This document shows, piece by piece, positions 6,382 to 13,451 of a DNA stretch of 18,372 nucleotides. Made by a program: the position numbers and the translations under genes. The notes beneath the pieces are model-generated. The model ran no database searches, had not been told where the DNA came from, and worked only from the letters and a program-made list of their open reading frames with translations. Position 1 is the first letter of the stretch. The number at the start of each line of letters is the position of its first letter. Origin of the DNA: Streptosporangiaceae bacterium (GTDB lineage: Bacteria > Actinomycetota > Actinomycetes > Streptosporangiales > Streptosporangiaceae); NCBI GenBank assembly GCA_030039095.1, contig JASHQP010000172.1, positions 1 through 18,372 of the forward strand, in the 5' to 3' direction.

Positions 6382-8840
6382 GCGTCTCAACCGGCACCCA
6401 GGAGGAGCAGCGCGCGGCAGCCCAGGCCACGGCTGCACGCACGACCCGGAATGCCCGCCAGTCCGTCAGCAGGTTTGTCGAGGGGAAGGCACGGTACATC
6501 GCCGATATCCGGGCGGAGGGCTGCCTCGAGGCTGCTTTCGCCCGCAGCCCCGTCGCCCATGGCGAGATCGTGGAGGTGAACCTGTCTCCGGCGCTCGCCC
6601 CGAACGGCCCAGCTGTCGCTGGTCTGACCGGCCGCGACGCCGTTGCCCGATCCAAGCCGATGCCGTGCAGCTGGCGCATTGCCTCGCATGCCAGCTATGA
6701 CTACTGGTGCCTGCCGGACGAGCGGGTGCTGTACGCCGGCGACCCGGTGGCTGCCGTGGCCGCCGTCACCGCGCATGAGGCTCAGCACGCAGCGTCGCTG
6801 GTCGCGGTCACGATCAGCGAGCTGCCCGCGGTGACCGATGTCGAGCGGGCCGCCGCCGGGGACATCCTGCTGCGCCCAGGGACCGGCACGAACGTCCTGT
6901 ACGAGGCGGCCGCGCACGGTGCCGCGTCGACCGGCGAGGCATACCCAGTGGCGGCCGCTGGCGAGTCCGCCGAATCGCACATTGCCAGGCTGCGGTCCAT
7001 GCCCGGCGCGCGGATGGCGCGCGGCAGGTTCCGGACTGGCCGGGTCACCGCGGTGCCGATGGAACCGCGCGGCTGCCTGGCCGAGATGACCGGCGGCCAG
7101 CTCCGGCTGTACAGCAGCACGCAGATCCCGGTGATGCTCAAGCGCGTGCTGGTCGAGGTGCTCGGGCTGCCGGAGTCCCGTGTCGAGGTCATCGCGCCGG
7201 ATATCGGCGGCGGATTCGGCATCAAGATCGCGGTACCCAGGGAAGAGATCGCGGTCTGCCTGCTCGCCATGCAGACCGGCCGACCGGTCCGGTGGATCGA
7301 GGACACGATCGAGCACCTGACCAACGCGCCGCACGGCCGTGACGAGGTCAACGATGTGGCGGTGGCCTACAGCCCGGCGGGCAAGGTGCTCGGCATGCAC
7401 GTCGACTGCCTGTCGGACGTCGGCGCGTACTCGGTGTCCCCGCTGTCCTCGGCCATCGAGGCTGCGGCTGTCCCGGTCCGGTTGCCGTCCATATACGACC
7501 TGGGCGACTACTCCTACCGGAGCCGCGCCGTGGCGACGGACAAGCCACCGCTCGGCACCTACCGGGGTGTCGCGGCGCCGGTCGGCGTGTTCATCGTGGA
7601 GCGGCTGCTGCAGGACATCGCCTCGGACACCGGCGTGGACTTCGCCGACATCCAGCGGCAGAATTTCCTGCCCGAGGACGTGCCGACCCGCAACGCCGCG
7701 GGCGTGCCTTATGACCCGGGCCGCTACCGGACCGCGTTCGAGCTGATGCTCGCCCGGCTCGGCTATGCGGAGCTGCGCGCCGAGCAGGCCCGCCGTCGCG
7801 AGGCTGGCGCGCAGGAGCTCATCGGCATCGGGATGAGCGCGCTTGTCGAGCCGTCCGCGGTGTCTATGGACGGCCTGGGGCTGCGGGTGGTCACCGACTG
7901 GGAGGACGCGTTCGTCCGGCTGAACCCCGACTGCACCGCCGAGGTGCGGATCTCCGCCACGTCCTCGGGCCAGGCGCACGAGACGACGTTTGCCCAGCTT
8001 GCAGCTGAGGTGCTGCACATCGACCGGACCCAGGTTCGGGTCAGGTCCAACGGCTCGGATGAAGGAATGTACGGCTCAGGCTCCTGGGGCAGCCGGGTCA
8101 CCGTAGTGGCCGGCGGCGCGGTCAGCCTGGCCGCCAGGTCCGTCGCGGCCAAGCTGTGCGCGATAGGCGCCCACCAGCTCGGCGTGAGGGTCGACGACGT
8201 GCAGCTCACCGACCGCGGCGTGGCCTCGATGGACGGGCAGATCGTCGGCCTCATGGAGCTGTGCGAGATCGCGTACTTCCGGATGAGCGACCTGCCCGAC
8301 GAGATGCCGCCCGGGCTGGCCGAGTTCTCGACTTACCGGCCGGCCAAGGGGTTCACCTCGCCGTACGGCTTCCACGGCTGCGGGGTTGCCGTTGACACGC
8401 TCACAGGCGAGCTGCGCATCGATAAGTACGTCGTGGTCAGCGACGTAGGCCGGGTGATCACCCCGGAGTTGCTGGCCGAGCAGATCCGCGGCGGCGTCGC
8501 GCAGGGTATCGGCGAGGCCCTGTTCGAGGAGATCAGCTACGGCCCCAGCGGCCGCCAGGCCACCAGGAGCCTGTTCGACTACCGGATGCCTCGTGCGCTC
8601 GACATGCCGCAGGTCGAGGTTCACCACCTGGAGACCCCGGCCACCGGCAACGTGCTCGGCGTCCGTGGCGCGGGCGAGGACGGGGCGATCGGTGCGCCGG
8701 GAGCGGTGGCCACCGCGGTCACCGACGCCCTGCTGCCGACCGGGTTCCGGGTCAACGCGCTGCCGATACGCTTCGCCGACCTCATAGCGGCAGGCGCCGC
8801 CTGGCGGGCTGGCGCGACGCTCGGGGCTGGTGCCCGGTGA
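6378..8840 (+). CDS. Molybdenum hydroxylase large subunit (xanthine dehydrogenase / CoxL-like, Moco-binding)
   Basis: This 820-residue subunit has the aldehyde oxidase/xanthine dehydrogenase a/b hammerhead N-terminus (RFVEGKARYIADI) and the Moco domains. Visible motifs are SSTQIPVM (Gln249, matching Gln767 of bovine xanthine oxidase), GGGFGIK (277-283), GTYRGVAAP (Arg396), SSGQAHETTFAQ (529-540) and the catalytic base Glu767 in RGAGEDGAIGAPGA. The AYxCSFR loop of true CO dehydrogenase is absent. Ile284 stands where purine-oxidising enzymes have Glu (bovine Glu802), so hypoxanthine is an unlikely substrate. The expected reaction is hydroxylation of a carbon next to ring nitrogen. TTG at 6378 follows GAGGGAG and overlaps the previous stop (TTGA). 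No molybdopterin maturation gene accompanies it. Confidence 0.92.
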   Translation: MSVSTGTQEEQRAAAQATAARTTRNARQSVSRFVEGKARYIADIRAEGCLEAAFARSPVAHGEIVEVNLSPALAPNGPAVAGLTGRDAVARSKPMPCSWRIASHASYDYWCLPDERVLYAGDPVAAVAAVTAHEAQHAASLVAVTISELPAVTDVERAAAGDILLRPGTGTNVLYEAAAHGAASTGEAYPVAAAGESAESHIARLRSMPGARMARGRFRTGRVTAVPMEPRGCLAEMTGGQLRLYSSTQIPVMLKRVLVEVLGLPESRVEVIAPDIGGGFGIKIAVPREEIAVCLLAMQTGRPVRWIEDTIEHLTNAPHGRDEVNDVAVAYSPAGKVLGMHVDCLSDVGAYSVSPLSSAIEAAAVPVRLPSIYDLGDYSYRSRAVATDKPPLGTYRGVAAPVGVFIVERLLQDIASDTGVDFADIQRQNFLPEDVPTRNAAGVPYDPGRYRTAFELMLARLGYAELRAEQARRREAGAQELIGIGMSALVEPSAVSMDGLGLRVVTDWEDAFVRLNPDCTAEVRISATSSGQAHETTFAQLAAEVLHIDRTQVRVRSNGSDEGMYGSGSWGSRVTVVAGGAVSLAARSVAAKLCAIGAHQLGVRVDDVQLTDRGVASMDGQIVGLMELCEIAYFRMSDLPDEMPPGLAEFSTYRPAKGFTSPYGFHGCGVAVDTLTGELRIDKYVVVSDVGRVITPELLAEQIRGGVAQGIGEALFEEISYGPSGRQATRSLFDYRMPRALDMPQVEVHHLETPATGNVLGVRGAGEDGAIGAPGAVATAVTDALLPTGFRVNALPIRFADLIAAGAAWRAGATLGAGAR

Positions 8841-9673
8841 AACTCCCGCCGCTCAGCTACCTCAGACCGCCGACCGTCGCGGACGCACTCGACGCCTGGT
8901 CACGCTCGGACGGGGACGCGATGTTCCTCGCCGGGGGACAGGGGCTGCTCAGCGAGATGGGCCAGGGCCTGCGCCGGCCGGCCACGCTGATCGACATCTC
9001 CGCGATCCCCGAGTGCCGCGCGGTCGAAGCCGTGCCTGGCGTTCCAATGATCAGGATCGGGGCCGCGGTCCGCCTCGCCGAGCTCACCGCACACCCGGAC
9101 CTGGCCGGATCGCTGCTCGCCGCGGCCGCCGGGCATGTCGCGGTGGCACCGGTCAGGACGCTCGCCACCGTCGGCGGGAACTTTTGCCACGGTCATCCCA
9201 CCTCAGAACTTCCGCTGGCTGCGCTGGTCGGTGGCGCGGCGCTGACCGGGCTGCGGCGGGACGGCTCGGCCGTCCGTCTGACCGGTGACGAGCTGTCCGC
9301 GCTGCGCCCTGCCGCCGATCGCAGCGAGCTGCTTGTCACCGCGCTGGAATGGCCCGCCCACGGCAACGGCCACGTGGCGGGCTTCACCGAGGTCGGCGAG
9401 CAGCGCTCCTGGATTCCTGCCGCCGCCATCGGGTGGCTGGCCGACCACGCGCCGGACCCAGGCCGAGGCCCGGCGCACGCCCGGGTCGGGGTGGCGCTGC
9501 GCTGCGGAGCCAGGTTCCTGGTCACCAGGCCCGAGGGTGAGCCGCGCTGTTCGGCCGAATCGGTCGAGCAGGCCGGCCGCGCTGCAGGCGCGGCGACCAG
9601 CGTCCCGTACGACTGGCTGGCCGACCTGATCAGCGATCTGCTCAGCCCCCGCCGTCCGTCGGAAAGGGCGTGA
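8837..9673 (+). CDS. Molybdenum hydroxylase FAD-binding (medium) subunit, CoxM-like
   Basis: This 278-residue subunit has the two FAD-contacting motifs of the family: LAGGQGLL (31-38) and LATVGGNFCHGHPTSELP (109-126). It also has the LIDISAIPEC strand and an IGAAVRLAEL segment typical of CO dehydrogenase/xanthine dehydrogenase medium chains. It carries electrons from the iron-sulfur subunit to FAD and on to the final acceptor. The GTG at 8837 overlaps the large-subunit stop as GTGA, so equal synthesis of the two chains is favoured. In the second motif the usual Asp pair is replaced by His and Glu (CHGHPTSEL), a mild departure from the consensus whose effect is unknown. Confidence 0.91.
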   Translation: MKLPPLSYLRPPTVADALDAWSRSDGDAMFLAGGQGLLSEMGQGLRRPATLIDISAIPECRAVEAVPGVPMIRIGAAVRLAELTAHPDLAGSLLAAAAGHVAVAPVRTLATVGGNFCHGHPTSELPLAALVGGAALTGLRRDGSAVRLTGDELSALRPAADRSELLVTALEWPAHGNGHVAGFTEVGEQRSWIPAAAIGWLADHAPDPGRGPAHARVGVALRCGARFLVTRPEGEPRCSAESVEQAGRAAGAATSVPYDWLADLISDLLSPRRPSERA

Positions 9674-9677
9674 TCCG

Positions 9678-10187
9678 GTGACCACTCAGCAGAAGGCCGA
9701 CACCGTCGGGGTCAACGGCCAGGACGTGCCGCTCGACGGCGTCCCTGCCAACTGGACCTTGGCCGATCTGATACGTTCCCGCACCACGTTCCGCGGCACT
9801 CACCTGGCTTGCGAGCACGGCGTGTGCGGGGTGTGCACGGTGCTGCTCGACGGCGAACCCGTGCGCAGCTGCCTGGTGCTCAGCCACGCGGTCGGCGCCC
9901 GGCAGGTCACCACGGTCGAAGGGCTGGACTTCATCGACGCGCAGCTTGCCGCGCGGCTGCGCGCGGCCTTTCTCTCCCGGAACGCCTTCCAGTGCGGGTT
10001 CTGCACCCCCGGCATGCTCACGCTGGTTTTTTCTGCCGCCCGGTACGCGAACGCCACCGGCTCGGGCTGCGACGCCCGCCAGGTCATCGACGCTAACATC
10101 TGCCGCTGTACCGGGTACTCGGCCATCGTGGCCGCCGCGGCCGACGTGCTCCAGACGGCCAGCGACCCCGGGGGGCCGGATGACTGA
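9678..10187 (+). CDS. Molybdenum hydroxylase 2Fe-2S (small) subunit, CoxS-like
   Basis: This 169-residue protein carries two [2Fe-2S] cluster sites in the standard order. The N-terminal plant-ferredoxin-type site is CEHGVCGVC...SC (Cys45, 50, 53, 65). The C-terminal all-helical site is CGFCTPG...CRC (Cys106, 109, 142, 144). All eight ligands are present, so it should be functional. It links the molybdenum centre to the FAD subunit. The GTG start at 9678 lies four bases after the preceding stop, with GGAAAGGG upstream. The gene order large-medium-small differs from the medium-small-large order of cox operons. Confidence 0.95.
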   Translation: MTTQQKADTVGVNGQDVPLDGVPANWTLADLIRSRTTFRGTHLACEHGVCGVCTVLLDGEPVRSCLVLSHAVGARQVTTVEGLDFIDAQLAARLRAAFLSRNAFQCGFCTPGMLTLVFSAARYANATGSGCDARQVIDANICRCTGYSAIVAAAADVLQTASDPGGPDD

Positions 10188-11097
10188 GAGTTTCTGGCTC
10201 GCCGCGTCGGCCGCGAACGCGCTTGCCGTTCACGGTGTTGTGATCGACGGCGTCGAAACCCGGGTGATCGAGGCCGGTCCCCGTGGCGCGCCGCCGCTGG
10301 TTTGCCTGCATGGCACCGGTGGCCATGCCGAGGCGTTCATCCGTAATCTCGCCGCGCTGTCACGTGACCACCACGTTCTGGCCTATGACCTTCCCGCTCA
10401 TGGCTGGTCCGGCGCGCCCGAGCGCTCCTACGAGATCGACGGTTACTGCCGTCATCTGAACGCATTCCTGGACACGTTCGGGCTGGCCGAAGCGGTCCTG
10501 ATCGGCCAGTCGCTCGGCGGCTGGATTGCCGCTTCCTACGCGGTCGGCCACCCGGCGCGGGTTACCCGCTTGGTGCTCGTCGGGGCCGGCGGCAACACGT
10601 TCGACCCCGCCGTCATGCAGCGGATTCGGGACGCATCGATGGCAGCGGTGAAGACCCCGACCCACGCGCTCGTGCGGGACCGGGTCGCTCTGCTGTTCTC
10701 CCGCACGGTCACGGCCGACGAGGAGCTCGTCGCGTGCAGGCAAGCCATCTACTCCCGTCCGGGTGCGATTGACGCCATGCGCAAGGCCCTGGAGCTGCAG
10801 ACGCCGGAGATCCGGCGGCGCAACCTGTTTACCCGTTGGGCCGAGATCGTCCCTCCCGCGCTTCTGGTCTGGGGTCGCGACGATCAGATCACCCCACTGA
10901 GTTCAGGCCGCCAGATCGCCACGGCCTTGCCCGGCAGTCGGCTCGTCGTGCTCGACCAGTGCGGGCACTGGCCGCAGTTCGAGCGGCCAGACGCATTCCA
11001 CGAGGCAGTCCTGCCATTCCTGGCGGGAGGCACCGATGAGGACGCCAGGAAGCGGCGCGCGGCTGGTGCGGGCGTCGCCGGAGAGGGGGGCGGGTGA
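10180..11097 (+). CDS. Alpha/beta hydrolase, resembling meta-cleavage product (C-C bond) hydrolases
   Basis: This 305-residue enzyme has the alpha/beta hydrolase fold with oxyanion loop LHGTGGHAE (43-51), nucleophile elbow GQSLGGW (Ser111), acid in VWGRDDQITP (Asp235) and His263 in QCGHWPQFERP. Spacing of the triad (111/235/263) is almost that of BphD (112/237/265), and the GHWxQxE context is typical of meta-cleavage product hydrolases. These enzymes hydrolyse C-C bonds of vinylogous diketones; relatives include N-formylmaleamate deformylase and other amidases or esterases, so the bond broken here is not certain. The ATG at 10180 overlaps the iron-sulfur gene by eight bases. The last 25 residues (after LPFLAGG) are an unconserved basic/glycine tail. 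Confidence 0.9.
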   Translation: MTESFWLAASAANALAVHGVVIDGVETRVIEAGPRGAPPLVCLHGTGGHAEAFIRNLAALSRDHHVLAYDLPAHGWSGAPERSYEIDGYCRHLNAFLDTFGLAEAVLIGQSLGGWIAASYAVGHPARVTRLVLVGAGGNTFDPAVMQRIRDASMAAVKTPTHALVRDRVALLFSRTVTADEELVACRQAIYSRPGAIDAMRKALELQTPEIRRRNLFTRWAEIVPPALLVWGRDDQITPLSSGRQIATALPGSRLVVLDQCGHWPQFERPDAFHEAVLPFLAGGTDEDARKRRAAGAGVAGEGGG

Positions 11098-12242
11098 AGG
11101 GCCGGGCCGAGATCGTCGGCGGCGGCCTGGCCGGCCTGGCGGGTGCGCTAGCCCTGGCGCGTCGCGGCTGGTCGGTACGGGTGCACGAGCGGGCAGCCGA
11201 ACTGAGGGAGATCGGTGCGGGCCTGTACCTGAAGGAGAACGGGCTGCGCGCACTCGACGACATGGGGATCTCTGGTGACGCGCTGGCCCGGGCGACCCGG
11301 CTGGACCGGATGGACATCGTGGATGTGACGTCGGGCCGGACCCTGGCCCGCGACGCCAGGGGCATCCGCGTGTACGCGGTGCTGCGAACCGACCTGCACC
11401 GCGCGATTGCTTCCGCGGCTGTCGCGGCCGGTGTTGAGATCGCGACCGAGTCCGTCGGCGTGGCGGCCACCCCAGAGGGTCGGCTCACGCTCCGCGGGGC
11501 AGGCCAGCCGGTCGAGGCTGACCTCGTCGTCGGCGCCGACGGCGTGGCCTCCAGCATCCGCCAGTCACTCGGTCTGGGCGTCGCGGTGAAGGCCCTGCCG
11601 GAGGGGGCGACCAGGCTGCTCATTCCTCGGCAGCCCGAAGAGCGCGACAAACTCAGCGTCGAGTACTGGGGCGGGAGGAATCGCCTGCTGGTCACGCCCT
11701 GCAGCCCGGATGACCTTTACCTCGCCCTGATGGCACCCGAAGCCGACGGCCGGGCGAGCGCCGTCCCCGTCGACATCGGCCGCTGGGCTGAGTGCTTCCC
11801 AGGCCACGAGGACCTTCTCCGCCGGATCGACCCGGCCCGGGCGGTGCACCACACCAACGCTCACGTCATCGTCCGCGGCTGGACTGCAGGCCGAGCGTGC
11901 ATCCTCGGCGACGCCGCGCACGGTCAGCCCCCAAACCTCGGTCAGGGCGCGGGACTCGCGATCGCGAACGCGGTGCAACTGGCCAGCTCGGTCAGCGCCG
12001 CCGCCACGGTAGAGCAGGGCCTGGCGCAATGGCAGGCACGCTGGATGCCGGTCGCCTCTATGGTGCAGAAATGGTCGTACTGGTACGGCGTGCTCGCCTA
12101 CCGGTGGCCTCAGCCACTGCGGCGGGCCCGGCTGGGCGCCCTCAGGACCTTTACTACCTTCGGCCCGACCCGCCGCCGCTATACCTGGCTCTGGCAAGGC
12201 GGCCTTGACGACCTGCGCACAGTCCCCTTTGAAACCCGGTGA
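11094..12242 (+). CDS. FAD-dependent aromatic monooxygenase (class A flavoprotein hydroxylase)
   Basis: This 382-residue enzyme has the three class A hydroxylase motifs: GxGxxG at residues 9-14 (VGGGLAG), the DG motif at 149-150 (VVGADGVAS) and the GD motif at 272-273 (CILGDAAHGQPPNLGQGAG). The layout is that of salicylate, 6-hydroxynicotinate and urate (HpxO-type) hydroxylases, which use NAD(P)H and oxygen to add a hydroxyl ortho to an existing one, sometimes with loss of a carboxylate. It would convert the product of the molybdenum hydroxylase into a substrate for the ring-cleaving dioxygenase. The GTG start overlaps the preceding stop (GTGA at 11094-11097). It is the last gene of the operon. 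The substrate is unknown. Confidence 0.91.
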   Translation: MKGRAEIVGGGLAGLAGALALARRGWSVRVHERAAELREIGAGLYLKENGLRALDDMGISGDALARATRLDRMDIVDVTSGRTLARDARGIRVYAVLRTDLHRAIASAAVAAGVEIATESVGVAATPEGRLTLRGAGQPVEADLVVGADGVASSIRQSLGLGVAVKALPEGATRLLIPRQPEERDKLSVEYWGGRNRLLVTPCSPDDLYLALMAPEADGRASAVPVDIGRWAECFPGHEDLLRRIDPARAVHHTNAHVIVRGWTAGRACILGDAAHGQPPNLGQGAGLAIANAVQLASSVSAAATVEQGLAQWQARWMPVASMVQKWSYWYGVLAYRWPQPLRRARLGALRTFTTFGPTRRRYTWLWQGGLDDLRTVPFETR

Positions 12243-12249
12243 CGCCGGG
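12235..12249. terminator. Short hairpin over the stop codon in the convergent gap
   Basis: CCCGG-TGACG-CCGGG forms a 5-bp GC stem with a five-base loop, overlapping the stop of the monooxygenase gene. Only 24 bases separate this stop from the convergent lipoprotein gene. There is no U tract, so this is at best a weak or factor-dependent stop for both strands. Confidence 0.2.
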
Positions 12250-12266
12250 ATGCTCGTGATCGCCGG

Positions 12267-13451
12267 TCAGCTGCCGAGGGTGATGCGGACCGAGCGGTTG
12301 AGGGTCGCGGGCCCCGCGAGCAGCGTGCCTGACGCGTTCCGGTCGGGCACGAACGCAGCGAAGTCGCTGCCGACGCCGTCGAGCGTGATCTGGCCACGTG
12401 ACGCGCCCAGAGCCAGCAGCACGGCGCGCACCTTGCCCGCCCGCAGCCGCGACAGCGCGACCTGCCCGCTCATGGGCCCGACATCGGCCGTCGTACCGAT
12501 CAGCGTCGCGTGCCTTGAACGGTCCGCCGCGAGCCACTCGGCGATCGGCCGCAGCGCCCGCACCGCGGCAGCGGGATCGGCGAAGACCGTGGTGTTGGGC
12601 TCGAACCGGACCGGCGAGGCGCCGGTGAACACGATGTGCGCGCCCGGGGCCGGGCGCACCGGGTCATCCGCAGGCACCGTGACCAGCTTCACCGGCTCGC
12701 CGGTCCGGACCGAGGCGCCCGCGCCGGGCTGCGGGATGACCACGGCCGCCGCCCCGGCCGACGTCACGACCGCCTGCCAGATTGCAGTGAGGTTGCCGCG
12801 CCACTTCGCGTCCAGCGGCGGCTGCGGCGGCGCGGTGAAGCCGATGCCGACCAGTTCGACGGTGAAGCCGCGCAGGTGCGGCTCGTTGCCCGTGGCCGTG
12901 AGCTGGCGGGCCACCTCGGAGGGTTGCGCCGCCAGCATGCCCGCCGTGGTGAAGCTGAGCGCACCGCGGTCGTCGAGGCCGGAATCCAGCAGGACCAGCA
13001 CGGCGTGCGGGAGGCTGTCGGCCTGTGCGGCATCCGCGGCCAGGTCGAGGGCGGCGAGATCGTCCACGCCCGGGGCCCTGGGGCGCAGGCCGGCGATCGC
13101 GTCGTTGACGCGCCGCACGTCCTGCGCGACCCGCGGCGAGTCCTGCTGAGCCAGCGTGCCGCCCGTCACGCTCAGCAGGCGCGGCGTGACGACGTCCGGC
13201 TGGCCGGTCGCGTCGACGAGGATGACCGGCTTGCCGTGCTCGATCGCGGCGGTCACCAGGCAGGCGACCCGGGGTTCCAGCACCGCCGGTGCCGGCGTGT
13301 CCCGGTGCGCGCCGACGATCAGCACCACCCCGTCCGGGTGCCCGCACGCCGGGACCGAGTGGCCCTGCATGGTGACCATCTCGGCCAGCGGCGAGCACCC
13401 GGCCAGCAGGAGCGCGGTCGCGGCGGCCATGGCGATCAGCGCACGCTTCAT
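12267..13451 (-). CDS. Lipoprotein with vWA-like N-terminal region and C-terminal OmpA-like domain
   Basis: This 394-residue protein begins with a lipoprotein signal peptide: MKRALIAMAAATALLL then lipobox LAGC with Cys19 as the lipidated residue. Residues about 40-240 look like a Rossmann/von Willebrand-type region (VVLIVGAHRDTPAP, DDLAALDLAADAAQ, VLVLLDSGLDDRG). Residues about 285-392 form an OmpA-like domain (TLIGTTADVGPMSGQVALSRLRA...GVGSDF...LNRSVRI), the fold that binds diaminopimelate-type peptidoglycan. The protein is probably anchored on the outer face of the membrane and contacts the wall. Its ATG overlaps the stop of the upstream membrane protein by four bases, so the two are coupled and probably work together. 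The function is not known. Confidence 0.85.
   Translation of the reverse strand: MKRALIAMAAATALLLAGCSPLAEMVTMQGHSVPACGHPDGVVLIVGAHRDTPAPAVLEPRVACLVTAAIEHGKPVILVDATGQPDVVTPRLLSVTGGTLAQQDSPRVAQDVRRVNDAIAGLRPRAPGVDDLAALDLAADAAQADSLPHAVLVLLDSGLDDRGALSFTTAGMLAAQPSEVARQLTATGNEPHLRGFTVELVGIGFTAPPQPPLDAKWRGNLTAIWQAVVTSAGAAAVVIPQPGAGASVRTGEPVKLVTVPADDPVRPAPGAHIVFTGASPVRFEPNTTVFADPAAAVRALRPIAEWLAADRSRHATLIGTTADVGPMSGQVALSRLRAGKVRAVLLALGASRGQITLDGVGSDFAAFVPDRNASGTLLAGPATLNRSVRITLGS

Noticed and set aside
6387..8018. Long minus-strand open frame opposite the molybdenum hydroxylase large subunit
   Set aside because: It is a GC-rich antisense shadow: Arg-, Gly- and His-rich, with no domain, while the plus strand has full Moco motifs.
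9946..10179. N-terminal extension of the alpha/beta hydrolase frame
   Set aside because: It lies inside the iron-sulfur gene, which uses another frame with all eight cluster cysteines; the hydrolase begins at 10180.
2531..12242. Purine or urate catabolism as the role of the operon
   Set aside because: The NCS1 permease, molybdenum hydroxylase and FAD monooxygenase would fit, but the large subunit lacks the purine-binding Glu, and an extradiol dioxygenase and meta-cleavage-type hydrolase have no place in that pathway.
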